A stretch of DNA of 64,000 nucleotides from Setoptus koraiensis. Its lineage: Eukaryota > Arthropoda. Below the pieces are notes generated by a model. That model was not told where the DNA came from. It saw only the letters and a list, made by a program, of their open reading frames with translations, and searched no databases. The number at the start of each line of letters is the position of its first letter. Position 1 is the first letter of the stretch. Shown in pieces: positions 33,585-43,757 of the stretch. The translations under genes were made by a program, and so were the position numbers. The stretch spans positions 22,568,001 through 22,632,000 of the forward strand of contig CM106585.1 of assembly GCA_048013815.1 (NCBI GenBank), read 5' to 3'.

Positions 33585-34711
33585 TGAGGACGTGTTGCAA
33601 AACGGCCTGTTTTTGAAAAAATTTCGCTGTAGTAGCGTCAACTGTTGCACATTGCTGTCAGAATGGTTTAACAATCGCATGAATTCTAACTCAATAATCG
33701 TTTTTGGTCCAACTAGTTTTTTGTATGGCAGCTTCGATTTTCTTTATCGCAATCCATTTTATCGTTGCTTCCATTTCTGGTTTCTGTACACAATAACTAG
33801 AGCAAGCGAATTCGGTCGAGAGATTTCGACTATTTCTGTCGGCTCCCTGATATATTCAGAGTATTTCTGAGTGATTCGGGAGTGCAGAAACTTCCGGTTC
33901 TAATAAAACTTCAAGATAGAGGCTTGAAACTCGAGACTTCGAAACAAGTTGCATCGATTACAGTAGTACAGTGTAGTCGTACCCATCGTAAGCGTGAATG
34001 AATTAAGGATGATAAAAGGGCTCACAACTTTCGACTGCGAACATGCCTTTCGAATGAGCAGGCAACCCATTACGAAACTGTACAAGAAAGGGAGAAATAC
34101 AAGATCCTTGAGAAATGTCTCTGCGATTCGGCTCAAACAGAAAATTGGAAGGAAGGGAGCAAGACTATGGCCAATTAGTAGCCCTAGCTTGCCAAATAGA
34201 AAAGATGGCATTGAATTCTCATGCATACATGAATTTGAACCTCTTCATCGCAATCTTCTAAGTTTTGAGGCACCAAAACAAATTGTGACCGAGATGGGCA
34301 ACAGATCAAAGGAATGTGGAGTTGCAAAAAGGCAGATTGATTATGAAAAAGAGGTCCATAATAAATCGGTACCTTCGAAGCCATTGAGTAGAATGCACCG
34401 AAAATGATTTAAAAAGACTTTGGCAGACTTTCACATGGTGGTTGAACGATTGCCGCCGGTCTGGCTTCAATACTGCACTCACAAAGGGCACAGTGACGTT
34501 TTGAGAATTGAGTACGGGTGTGCGGGTGTGCGGATAGTAAGTGGGTGTGTACGGTGAGTGGGGCGTTACGGCACGACACAAGGACATCAACCATTCCATG
34601 GCCAAACTGTTCGAATTAACACATGTTATTAATTGCGTTGTTATTTTCAGATTTGATCGGTAACTCCTTTCTTAGATTTACAGCTTATTCACATCAACAT
34701 CATATTTCAGT
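33585..34711. other. Intergenic block of unusual composition before MED28
   Basis: About 33600-34400 lacks the CAA/GTT repeats seen in other spacers and stays open for long runs on both strands (plus frame 33994-34407, minus frame 33900-34226). The plus frame is Lys/Arg-rich and matches no family I recognise. No terminal repeats were found. It may be an old insertion or transferred organelle DNA; this is not established. The last 80 bp hold the MED28 leader, which is duplicated before the KAT6-like gene. Confidence 0.35.
34634..34693 (+). repeat. Leader block A of a duplicated 5' region (MED28 copy)
   Basis: This block aligns with 36108-36172 in front of the KAT6-like gene. Both start TGCGTTGTTATT and share CCTTTCTTAGATTTA followed by AGC-TA-TCACA with only single-base changes. 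Both are followed within tens of bases by a start codon whose context (ATGTC-CG) is also alike. Confidence 0.75.
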
Positions 34712-34993
34712 ATGTCTCGCCAAGACCCCGTAGAAGAGATCAACGAGGCGCTGGAGGCTTGTCTATCGATTCCATCGGAGGAGGCACGAGCATGTGCTGA
34801 TAAAAACATAACAAGATTCATTGAAGCCGCAAGAAGATTAGAAGTTTTCTTTCTCCAAAAACAGCTCCTTCTATCCGGAGGTGAGATAGAAAAAGAAATA
34901 AAACTTTTAGAGGCAGAACTTAAATCCAGGGACGAAGTCATAGCGAGATGTTCAGAAAAATTTAAAGAATGGAAAAATATAACTGACGCTTAA
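34712..34993 (+). CDS. MED28: Mediator complex subunit 28
   Basis: A 93-residue intronless protein of the Mediator head module, which bridges activators and RNA polymerase II. It matches the helical core of MED28: a helix with INEALEACL, then ITRFIEAARRLEVFFLQKQLLLS and a coiled coil EIKLLEAELKSRDEVIARCSEKFKEW. The human protein is about twice as long; here the Pro-rich N terminus and the C-terminal tail are missing. The ATG is the first in frame and directly follows a TTTCAG, so a leader intron may end there. MED28 converges on PDSS2 (116 bp between stops). Its leader is shared with the KAT6-like gene. Confidence 0.85.
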   Translation: MSRQDPVEEINEALEACLSIPSEEARACADKNITRFIEAARRLEVFFLQKQLLLSGGEIEKEIKLLEAELKSRDEVIARCSEKFKEWKNITDA

Positions 34994-35109
34994 CATATAA
35001 TCTGTAAAGTTGATTTTAACTTGAATCTGATCTCATTGTCTTAACAGTGCCGAGGGTTGTCATGATCTCTGAATTATTGCTTATTGTTTACAACTGTGAA
35101 ATCTGTCTA

Positions 35110-35859
35110 TCAGTCTTTTGGCTGCATCTTTTCTATCACTTTGACCAAATCTGACCTAAACTTGTTGTCAGCCATATTTTGAAGCACATCAAGTGAACTC
35201 TCTAAATGGAACAGAATTGATCGTCTATAATGGCTAACGTCTAGATTCTCAATAATACGCCTCTCGTCATCATTTATCTTATCACTGTAAAAAAGATCCA
35301 GTAATCTCTGAGCGGAGCCTATGTGAAGTCCTAATCGGCCCGTAGCTTCCAATAAGTCTACATTGTTATGACCTGCAAGTAGAGCGGCCGAAATAGATGC
35401 TTTTGAGAGTAAAGAACCGCAAGTAAGCTCCGCATATGTTTCTACCATATTTTGCTGAAGCATTTTAAATTTATAAAACTCTCCGCGAGTGTAATTTTCT
35501 AAGGCCTTTGCTATGAGACCGACAGTTTTGGGTAATCTCAATTCGGCCATATCCAAAGATGATTGAGACAGAAGATAGTCTCCTAGAAGCAATGACATAA
35601 CGTTGTCCTGGTGTTGATTGTCATCCTCACCCTCCTTTTCACAGACGCATCTGTGAAAAGCGTGTGCAACATTGATCATATCTGCTACTTCGGACAATTT
35701 GCGTTGTTTCTCCAATATTCTTTCGGTTTTATCTTGAAATAACGGGTGAATACCAATCATTGCAGAAGTGGCCATGACTATGGGTCCAAGAGTTTTATTA
35801 TGATTGGCAACATAGCGCTTGAGTTCAGACATGAACGGATGTGTTACTCTTCTAATCAT
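35110..35859 (-). CDS. PDSS2: Decaprenyl-diphosphate synthase subunit 2
   Basis: A 249-residue homologue of PDSS2/DLP1, the partner that with PDSS1 makes the polyprenyl tail of ubiquinone in mitochondria. It aligns from the FMSELKRYV region through MATSAMIGIHPLF, RKLSEVADMINVAHAFHRCV, VMSLLLGDYLLSQSS and the YAELTCGSLLSKASISAALLAGH block. The Asp-rich DDxxD motifs of active prenyl synthases are absent, as in the non-catalytic subunit. It is about 150 residues shorter than human PDSS2, mainly at the N terminus. MIRRVTHPF is only a weak targeting signal, so an upstream exon may be missed; none was found in frame. Divergent from the KAT6-like gene (346 bp). Confidence 0.85.
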   Translation of the reverse strand: MIRRVTHPFMSELKRYVANHNKTLGPIVMATSAMIGIHPLFQDKTERILEKQRKLSEVADMINVAHAFHRCVCEKEGEDDNQHQDNVMSLLLGDYLLSQSSLDMAELRLPKTVGLIAKALENYTRGEFYKFKMLQQNMVETYAELTCGSLLSKASISAALLAGHNNVDLLEATGRLGLHIGSAQRLLDLFYSDKINDDERRIIENLDVSHYRRSILFHLESSLDVLQNMADNKFRSDLVKVIEKMQPKD

Positions 35860-36205
35860 GATGATGCAAATCTATGTGCAAAATATGTCCAATGTGAAAT
35901 GAGGAGACAATTTTAAGTGTATTAATATTAAATGTAATTTTTGAATGAAAAATGACCATGAGTAGAAAATGAGGTGTCACATAAACATTGATACAGTCTC
36001 GAATGAGCCTATAACAAAATATGTGCCCATTCGTAGCGCATACGATGATTGCTAAAACGAGCAGGCAAGATGTATGCACGTGAAAATAAGCGTTTCATGC
36101 TATAAACTGCGTTGTTATTATCATTATATTTCATGGGTAACACCTTTCTTAGATTTAAAGCATAATCACAATCTATATATACAATAATATTTTGTTGCCA
36201 TTAAT
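35860..36205. promoter_or_regulatory. Divergent promoter of PDSS2 and the KAT6-like gene
   Basis: A 346-bp gap between outward-facing starts. Its right part (36108-36172) carries the second copy of the leader block also found before MED28. The rest is A+T-rich without a clear motif. Confidence 0.5.
36108..36172 (+). repeat. Leader block B of a duplicated 5' region (KAT6-like copy)
   Basis: Second copy of the block at 34634-34693. Shared pieces are TGCGTTGTTATT, GGTAAC-CCTTTCTT and TTAGATTTA-AGC, with scattered single-base changes and a 4-6 bp length difference in the middle. Confidence 0.75.
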
Positions 36206-37300
36206 ATGTCACGACCAAGATGTCCACCTGTTATCGAATTTGGAATTTATGAAATAGAGACGTGGTATTCATCACCATATCCACAAGAATACGCCAAACT
36301 TGATAAATTATATATCTGTGAATTTTGCCTAACATATATGACCAGTAAGCCTACCTTAACCCGCCATTATAAGAAATGTAGATTGTCAAAACCTCCGGCC
36401 ACTGAAATATATCGATCGGCACATACTTTGCTTGATGGAACAACAACTGAGCTTAGTGTCTATGAGGTGGATGGAAGTACCTCAAAGCTTTACTGCCAAA
36501 ATTTATGCCTATTAGCTAAATTATTTTTGGACCATAAAACACTTTACTATGATGTAGACCCATTTCTATTCTACGTTTTAACTCAAAATTACAAACAACA
36601 GTCTCATTTTATAGGTTATTTCAGTAAGGAAAAACATTGTATACAAAAGAATAATGTTAGTTGCATTATGACATTGCCCGCCTATCAAAAACAAGGCTAT
36701 GGCAGATTTCTGATAGAATTTAGTTATCTTCTATCAAAACGAGAACAATGCCTCGGAACACCTGAGAAACCCTTGAGTGATTTAGGAAGGATTAGTTATA
36801 ATAACTATTGGAAATATGCTATATTAGATGTCATTAGAAATTGTTCGGATATTTCCATAGAGGAGATTTCACAAATGACATGCATCAAACCAGAGGATGT
36901 CATCAATGCCCTTAGAGAAAATAACATGTTAAAATATAAGAAGGATAAACGTATGCTGTGCATAGAGGTTTCCGAGGAAGATATTCTCAAATTAAACAAA
37001 CCCCGCCTAAGTGTTAATCCAGAATGTCTTAGATGGTGCCCATACATATCACCCATGGCAGCACCATCCAGTTACAGAGTTAGACGCTCCGATGGCCAAG
37101 AGGAGGAAGACGAAGAAGAAGAAGAGGTGCCCGATACGGAGTTCAATGATGTAGAGAAAGAAATCAAAACTCCTCTATCCGACTCTCCCACTGTGGTTGA
37201 TGATAATGATAACATCGCCAATCTAGACGATGCGAATTCGTCTGACACTTCTGTATCAACCGAACTTGACCATTTGGCCACACCAGAACCAAGCCCTTAA
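36206..37300 (+). CDS. Minimal MYST histone acetyltransferase, KAT6 (MOZ/Enok) type
   Basis: An intronless 364-residue protein made almost only of the MYST domain, which acetylates histone tails with acetyl-CoA. C2HC zinc finger: Cys38, Cys41, His54, Cys58. Lys105 in [10 protein letters not shown] matches the autoacetylated lysine, Cys153 in VSCIM the catalytic cysteine, QKQGYGR (161-167) the acetyl-CoA loop, and Glu187 in PEKPLSDLG the catalytic glutamate. [12 protein letters not shown]...[10 protein letters not shown] and YVLTQN point to KAT6 rather than KAT7, KAT8 or KAT5. Full KAT6 proteins are over 1,000 residues, with PHD fingers before and long tails after; here both are absent. The tail (295-364) is acidic. 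A 12-residue insert follows IYRS. It may be a retained partial copy with a full KAT6 elsewhere. It converges on PSMG3 (32 bp between stops). Confidence 0.9.
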   Translation: MSRPRCPPVIEFGIYEIETWYSSPYPQEYAKLDKLYICEFCLTYMTSKPTLTRHYKKCRLSKPPATEIYRSAHTLLDGTTTELSVYEVDGSTSKLYCQNLCLLAKLFLDHKTLYYDVDPFLFYVLTQNYKQQSHFIGYFSKEKHCIQKNNVSCIMTLPAYQKQGYGRFLIEFSYLLSKREQCLGTPEKPLSDLGRISYNNYWKYAILDVIRNCSDISIEEISQMTCIKPEDVINALRENNMLKYKKDKRMLCIEVSEEDILKLNKPRLSVNPECLRWCPYISPMAAPSSYRVRRSDGQEEEDEEEEEVPDTEFNDVEKEIKTPLSDSPTVVDDNDNIANLDDANSSDTSVSTELDHLATPEPSP

Positions 37301-37332
37301 TATTTTAAGAGTTTTTTAAATGTTTATTTCCA

Positions 37333-37701
37333 TTATACCTCATTCAATAATTCCCTGAAGCATGTATTTATCATTCTAATGTTGTCACGATTGTCTATTA
37401 TAGGAGATCTAAGACTGATGCTGAACATGAATTCATTAGGTCCATCTCTATTAATGCATTCATGGACTGTTTGACTCAAGAATCTTGTCGTGGTACAGGC
37501 TACATCGTCTTCCAGACCAAACAATAACGCTGATTTGTATACATTTTCTTTGGTAATAATGGATCTTATCCAGATAGGTCCAAGACATTCATTATCCGTG
37601 ATCACTATCAGACTGATACTTGGCATTATCATTACGTTAACTACATGTCCACTACCGAATGTTATACTCTTACTAACGTAGAAAGGGTTTGAGTCGGACA
37701 T
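37333..37701 (-). CDS. PSMG3: Proteasome assembly chaperone 3-like protein
   Basis: A 122-residue intronless protein, the same length as human PSMG3 (PAC3), which with PSMG4 helps order alpha subunits of the 20S proteasome in the cytosol. The pattern fits: SKSITFGSGHVVNVMIM, ISLIVITDNECLGPIW, then SALLFGLEDDVA and FLSQTVHECI, ending in a helix with INTCFRELLN. Sequence identity is modest, so the name rests on length and pattern. On its own strand an AATAAA lies at 37323-37328, just after the stop and before the KAT6-like stop, so the two 3' ends overlap. Confidence 0.65.
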   Translation of the reverse strand: MSDSNPFYVSKSITFGSGHVVNVMIMPSISLIVITDNECLGPIWIRSIITKENVYKSALLFGLEDDVACTTTRFLSQTVHECINRDGPNEFMFSISLRSPIIDNRDNIRMINTCFRELLNEV

Positions 37702-38107
37702 TTCACTAGTTGATTGTGTACAGTTATTTATTTGGGTATCAATTGAGGTGAAATAATTGTAGACAAAATCAAATACTGTTGTATTAGTATATTGTTCGGT
37801 AGAAAACTATTAATATCAAAATGAAAATACAAAAAGCAGAAAGTGCCAATCTATGCTGCTTGTTTAAAAGTAAGGGCCAGAAAACTCAAAATGAACTCAC
37901 AAGACAGCTGATGTCGAATCATGAACACGAACAATCTTCCTGTAATGGAACTGGTAAACGACAAAGCGCATGCCCGACTTCTCATCAAACTTGACGGGCA
38001 ATCGATCTGTAAAGTTGATTTGCACCTAATACTAACTGTAGAAAATTACACTCGAATATGGAGAAAAAGGTTGTTAAAAAGGGGGTTTATTTCACAAAAT
38101 GGTTGAG
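37702..38107. other. Gap between PSMG3 and TBC1D23, with small uncertain frames
   Basis: This stretch carries the PSMG3 promoter. Two overlapping plus-strand frames are present: 37821-37988 (55 codons) and 37921-38106 (61 codons, MNTNNLPVMELVND...). The second is non-repetitive and ends 2 bp before the TBC1D23 stop. A small gene filling the expected plus-strand slot in the alternating order is possible, but no family is recognised. Confidence 0.35.
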
Positions 38108-40720
38108 TCAGCTCAAAGTTTTAGGCGAGCCTCCATCTATTATCCTAACCACTTCTTGTTTGACTAATCTTATCACTTCAAAAGCTTGTGGTATGTTTAA
38201 GTGATCGGATGCCACAATTTCAGGCATCGCTGGTGGCTGCTTGTCTTTATTGGAATGGCCATAACGGAATATAATTGATTCTGGTTGTCGACGTTTGCTG
38301 GTTATCTGTACAATCATTTCAAGGGGCCTTTTGACAACAATACGGGCGAAACCCTTATTGTGTGGTATCTCTCTTAATATCCAAAGATGCGTTCTAGAGA
38401 GGGCAATGTATCCCGGATATTGTGCGTTACCTTTTATTTGAGAACATTTGAACGATGCAATAATGTCATCTTGCTTGCACCAAGTATCTATTTGTATCTC
38501 TTGACTTGTATCTGATGTGATCTCAAAGTTGTCATTTGAATTGTCTTCATCAATAGAATATCTCGATGAGTTTCCCGTGTAACGTTTCCCGAGTTTATCG
38601 TTTGAACTAACGTGACGTGCAGTTGAGCTGGAAGTAAATCCTGGAGGTTGTATCAGAGACTCGACAAATTTGTCCCTGATTATACTAGATTTACTTGCAA
38701 ACGCAGAAGTGAATTTGTCTAATATAGATCCCGATTGATTGAGCGAGCCTGAGCCGCTCAAAGAAGCTGTAAGTGACGATAAATTAGTATTTTTATCATA
38801 ATTTTTTAAGAAACCTGTTGTAGTGGCCAATAGAGACTGGGCAGAACTAAAACTCTTATTTCCTGGGCCTCGGGAGTTATTGTTGTAGCCCTGGGCTGCG
38901 TGACAAGCTAAACAGTGATTTGGATTGTGATCAATTATGTAACGATCAAAATTGCTGCTCAATTCCTGTTTTGAATTGACAAAGTCGTGTATGGCATCAA
39001 ATCCGCCAATGACAATGCTAACATACTTTTGATGTTTTTGTAGGAATGACGCAACAACCATATTAACATATCTATCTTCCTCTTCCCGACCACTGCCGAT
39101 AAAACAGAGATGCTGACCTCCTGCCTGAGAACCAGAGGCTATAATCTGTCGCTGAATATCCAATAAAGCTTGCACAGCTGTAGAAAATGCTGATGGTTCG
39201 CGCAACATCAAACTACAGTCTAAGTGAAAAGCTCTTGTTAGGTGTCCCGCATTGTACTGTTCGGCTGGACGACAATCAACTAGAAAATATTTTAGGATAG
39301 CTACTTTGGTTTGTTGAGGATTGTGATAGTGTGAATCACCTTGCGGCTGATTGTTTAAATCAGTTGTATTTAAGGGAATAATGATCTCTGCTGGGACAAT
39401 CGGAAGGCATAAGTACTGAGACAAATCTAGTTTTTGGGTGAGCTGATTTGTTTTCACATCAATAAGTGTGTGCTGACCATCTGGATCCGCCCCTAAATAG
39501 GTGTTTGAGAAAGTATCCATAAAGAATATATGACTATAGGCCCGTATGGACCGTGGAGTGAAGTTAGCATAGTGGCTGGATACTAAATAATACAGATCAT
39601 CGATGTCATCCTCTTGCAATCCTTTTGGAACCCTTTCTAATATATCGATCATGTCTGCACGGCTTGGATTTTGATTTCTCAGTTCTTCTCTTGCGTTAAC
39701 TACCATGACTATTGCCGCGAAAAATATAAGAAATGGATCAGCCATCTTGAAATGTGTGTCCCAGATTATCAAAGTGATGGCAGTGGAGCAACACCTTCCG
39801 AATAGAGAACATAACCAATCTTTGGCGTAAAGATCAGGCGTCACTTTTTTCGAATCAAGTATAGAGCACAATTCTGGATCGTGATATAGTAAGAGCAGTC
39901 TCAATAAATGATATGCCTGTGTAGATTTGCCAATATTTGAATCCGACGCTTCTGATTTTGTATTTGACTGTTGTTCCTCCTTATACTCTTTACACTGCCG
40001 AGAGTCGTCATCGCTGATGACTAAACTTTTCGGTATATACCTGTCAACAATCCTCAAAAACATTTGGTATAATTGCACATCGCTCAAGTCAAGATAATAT
40101 AGCACCCTTAAAATATCTATCCAGCCATTGTCTTGCAAATACTGTAACTCTGGCCTGGCTTTGATGTATGTTGTCAAAGTAGACTCTAGATCGCTTAATA
40201 AGGCCATCTGTTTGACGTCTGCTATTTGAAATTGACTACTAAGCTCAGCAACTAGCTTCTCACAATCTTGTCTGATTAAAGATTGATTGGGAAGGTTGAA
40301 TTCCTTAGTGAGGCTTACTTTACTAGAAGATGTGATGGCCAACAAAGCCTTCCAAAAGTCTGGTCTCAATGAGCTAGGCAATCTTTTACCTTGGCTGATT
40401 TTTTTCAAGGTAGCTGCATCACAATCCGCCAGCAGAGCGCACTCCAACTCATCGATCCTATAGAAATGAAAATCAGAAAAAAAGAAAAACATTAGCCTTC
40501 TATATCCGGAAAATAACTTCTCTCTACTGTCAATGACAAACGACACCTACCAGCTGCTGTCGGTAAAACCATTTTTGTCATCTGGGTCGCCATTCTCTTT
40601 CCTATCTGTTGGTTCCTCTTTTTCCTTATCCTCATCCAATGAACATTTATCAGGGTCGTCCAATGTTGTTGCAGGTTCATCCACAGACCGACAATTGTCC
40701 CCATCAACTGATGAATCCAT
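38108..40720 (-). CDS. TBC1D23: TBC1D23 (TBC and rhodanese-like domain protein)
   Basis: Two exons, 40720-40551 and 40457-38108 (AGCAGCTG|GTAGGT, acceptor TATAG|G), join as a Trp codon to give 839 residues. TBC1D23 tethers endosome-derived vesicles at the trans-Golgi, binding golgins and the FAM21/WASH complex. Residues about 77-330 form the TBC domain, which lacks a clear Arg/Gln finger pair as in the family. Residues 448-557 are the rhodanese-like domain with FLVDCRPAEQYNAGHL, almost identical to vertebrates; the site loop reads CFIGSGREEED. A Ser/Asn-rich linker follows. The C-terminal PH-like part has IQIDTWCKQDDI, SRTHLWILREI and VQITSKRRQPESIIFRYG. The acidic first exon of 57 residues is less conserved. 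It is divergent from NAPRT. Confidence 0.95.
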
Positions 40721-41325
40721 TTCCCATTTAAGAACTCTTTATGCTTTTTGCCTACCACTATAACAAAGTTTCAATAGGATGTGGTGAGTTTCGCCTGGTC
40801 GCAATAAATATGTTGTTGTTTACTGTTTATAAACGCACAGTCTATATCCTTAAATATGATTGATTGTTTGCCAAGGTACGAGTAGCGAATTGTGAATAAA
40901 TGATTGTATCCTTTGCTCAGTCCATACCAATGGGTAATCAAGGCGATTATGTAATTATTTTCGGAAGTATATCAATCATTTTGTAAACGGATTTATATAT
41001 TTATGGGTTACGCGTCACCAATTGGACTGTGTGTAATATTGGCAAATAGATTTTGTGAACATATGTGCCTATGCTTGAACAAAAGTAATGTTGTGCACTG
41101 ACATAGTGCTATAAAGAGAAAGTGAAACACTTCATACATTTGGCTGCAACGAAAGTCAACTGCAGTTTTTTCAAATCTTTATTTCGCGTCATCTCATTTA
41201 TTTATTTATTACTATTGTTAATCTTTGTTTATTGTTCTCAGAGCTCTATTTATAGAGAGCTCAATTATTTCCTTAGGTTAAATGTACAATTGACACAGCA
41301 GGACAGTAACTACAGCAATTATAAA
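40721..41325. promoter_or_regulatory. Divergent promoter of TBC1D23 and NAPRT
   Basis: A 605-bp A+T-rich gap between divergent start codons. The NAPRT frame is open upstream from a GTG at 41122 and would encode a hydrophobic stretch, but has no ATG there; it is read as leader sequence. No defined promoter motif is placed. Confidence 0.4.
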
Positions 41326-43319
41326 ATGGATTCAACTAATAAGGAACAAACCAATTCTTCGGCGGTCATCCAATCAGTACTTACTAATTCAGAAGAAATG
41401 GATCAAGAAAAACGTAAAAAACTAGAGGAAACGATCAAACTTGAGATCACGAAAACTGAAGAAGAAATTAAATGTCTCAAGCAAGAACAAGCGATCAAAC
41501 AACATCATCTTCAAGGATTGAAAAGAAAGTTGGGCACTGAAGTTCAGCAGGACCTACGTAATGCCAATAGTTTTGTCGGACCTCTTCTCACTGACAGATA
41601 TCAAATCACCATGAGTTATGTCTATTGGCTTAAAAAGAGGCATAAAGACCAAGCAGTATTCGATCTGTTCTTTAGAAAAAATCCTTTTGAGGGCGAATAC
41701 ACAGTGTTTGGCGGCATAGAAGAATGCCTAAAATATGTAGAGAATTTTAAATTCTCACTCAGTGACATTGAATATTTACAAAGGACTATGTCAAAAGAAA
41801 TGAACCAAGAATTCTATAAATATCTACTTGATCTAGATACCAGTGAAGTAGAAATATATGGTCTAAGGGAGGGCAGCGTTTGCTTCCCTAATACTCCTAT
41901 ACTACGAGTGGAAGGACCATTAGGGGTGGTACAGTTGCTCGAGACAACTTTACTTAATCTTATTAATTTTCCAAGTTTAATAGCTACAAATGCTGCGAGA
42001 CATAGACATGCAGCCCACTCCTCAAGTAGGGCCCTACCAGTTCGTTTATTAGAATTCGGTTTACGCAGAGCGCAAGGTCCCGACGGAGGAATATCTGCCT
42101 CCCGATATTCATATATGGGCGGTTTCGATGGGACCAGTAATCTGATGGCAGGCAAAATATTTGGAATACCAACTTATGGAACATATGCACATTCCATCAT
42201 TCAAGCCTATCAAAATATAGATCTTGATAACAGCAAGCACGAATACTTGTTCAACATGAGAACACAAGTTACAGAAGACTTTACATCTGCCTGTTTGAAT
42301 GTTGAGGATGAATTGCGAAATTCTGATATGGAAATTTTCAATAGTAATAATCGAGAAAGAACCAACCACAAATCAGAACTGTTAGCATTTATAGCTTGTG
42401 CTTCCGCTCTCCCGGCGAACTTCTTAGCATTAGTAGACACTTATGACGTAATCAAAAGTGGACTGATCAATTTTTCAATAGTTGCTCTGGCACTAATACG
42501 ATTTGGCTATAAACCCAAAGGAATTCGTATAGATTCAGGAGATCTAGCCTATCTCTCCAAAGAGGCGCAACAAATGTTTGAAAAGATTTCACTGAGATAC
42601 AAGTTACCCGAGTTTATGGATCTTGACATTGTGGCCTCAAATGACATAAACGAAGAAACAATTTACTCTCTAAATGATCAACTCCATAGAATAACTTGTT
42701 TTGGTATAGGAACTCACCTAGTCACATGTCATGATCAACCTGCGCTTGGCTGTGTATACAAGCTGGACGAAATTAACGGACAACCATGCATGAAATTGAG
42801 TTCGGGATCTTCAAAACTATCAATACCATTCAAAAAAAACTTATACAGATTATACAACCAAGAAGGTTTTGCTATGCTTGATATAATACAGACAAGTGAC
42901 GAGCGGCCACCCGAACCTGGACAAAGAATCTTCTGCCGTCATCCTTTCATAGCAGAAAAGCGAACCTATGCTAAACCGACGAGAGTTGAATCTCTACTCC
43001 AACTTTGGTTCAAAAACGGTAAAATAGTTCAAACTCTGCCCTCTCTAGAAGAATCTAGAGCCTATGCCGAGAGATCATTAAAGTTGTTGCGGCCTGATAT
43101 CAAGAGACGTTTGAATCCCACCCCATATAAAGGTAAGGTGATCCGCAATAATCTAATAGTCAATCGAATTTCTTTTGGAGCAATATATACTATAATTAAT
43201 CATTTAACTGTCTTCTCCACGCATACCTCTACTAATATACAGTGTCATTATCGGAGAATCTCTATGAACTATTCGGCAAACTCCGCCTGGATTTGGCACC
43301 ACCTGGAGAATTGATCTAG
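41326..43319 (+). CDS. NAPRT: Nicotinate phosphoribosyltransferase with a TPD52-like N-terminal coiled coil
   Basis: Exons 41326-43132 and 43243-43319 join in phase (AAA G|GTAAGG, then ACAG|TG) to give 627 residues. The last exon supplies VSLSENLYELF, the expected NAPRT end. NAPRT makes NAMN from nicotinate and PRPP in the Preiss-Handler route to NAD, in the cytosol. NAPRT homology begins near residue 86 (PLLTDRYQITMSYVYW), with LRRAQGPDGG, YSYMGGFDGTSN, GTYAHSII (phospho-His region), RIDSGDL and GIGTHLVT. Residues about 33-80, before it, form a coiled coil (EEEIKCLKQ, LKRKLG, QQDLRN) that aligns with the tumour protein D52 family (EIKRKLG/EIKQKLG, ELKQN). No stop or intron separates the two parts. 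The first ATG is 41326. The NAPRT call is firm; the fusion is read from the open frame only. Confidence 0.93.
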
Positions 43320-43478
43320 CTGCTTTAGAATAGATCTCAATCGATCATCTATAAAAACAGATAGATAGATAATGATTTCGAATCGGTTAGAATGTAGGTT
43401 AAGTTTGATAAATTTATTAATATACCGTTGAGATGATAAACTCTGTTTGTTTGTTATCTGTTCGCTACGTCTAGGTGT

Positions 43479-43757
43479 CTAAATGGTGGTTTGAGGTTCT
43501 GGTTCTTTCTCTATAGATTCCACCAACAATCTTCGGAACTGTAGTTCTCTCTCAAAACTTTCTTTTGCAGCATCCTGAACTAATCTCCTTTTCAGTGTCT
43601 TATAGAAGCTTATCTCACCAACTCGAAATTCATTCATAAATATCTCCAGAGCGGCGCCTCCCATAAACACAATTGGAACATAGGCATAGAAACCGTACCT
43701 CTGTTGACCGGGCAGTTTGTCTAGTAACCAATTGAGTGATTGCCTAAATTTGTTCAT
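43479..43757 (-). CDS. UQCC5: Ubiquinol-cytochrome c reductase assembly factor 5 (SMIM4)
   Basis: A 92-residue single-pass inner-membrane protein needed early in complex III assembly. It aligns with human SMIM4/UQCC5: LLDKLPGQQRYGFYAYVPIVF (human RVPGKQRFGIYRFLPFFF), then GGAALEIFMNEFRVGEISFYKTLKRR. The membrane segment is at about 24-41. The C-terminal charged tail is about 20 residues longer than in human. The frame runs 16 codons upstream, but Met 43757 gives the family-like start. It converges on NAPRT, with 159 bp between stops. Confidence 0.85.
   Translation of the reverse strand: MNKFRQSLNWLLDKLPGQQRYGFYAYVPIVFMGGAALEIFMNEFRVGEISFYKTLKRRLVQDAAKESFERELQFRRLLVESIEKEPEPQTTI

Noticed and set aside
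35003-38025. 17-bp word ATCTGTAAAGTTGATTT found after MED28 and again near 38009
   Set aside because: One exact 17-bp match in A+T-rich DNA is near chance and the flanks do not align.
41122-41325. Hydrophobic N-terminal extension of NAPRT
   Set aside because: It opens only with GTG and would place a membrane segment before a cytosolic enzyme; treated as leader.
43133-43314. Read-through C terminus of NAPRT
   Set aside because: Splicing 43132 to 43243 gives the family-like end (VSLSENLYELF), so the read-through is intron.
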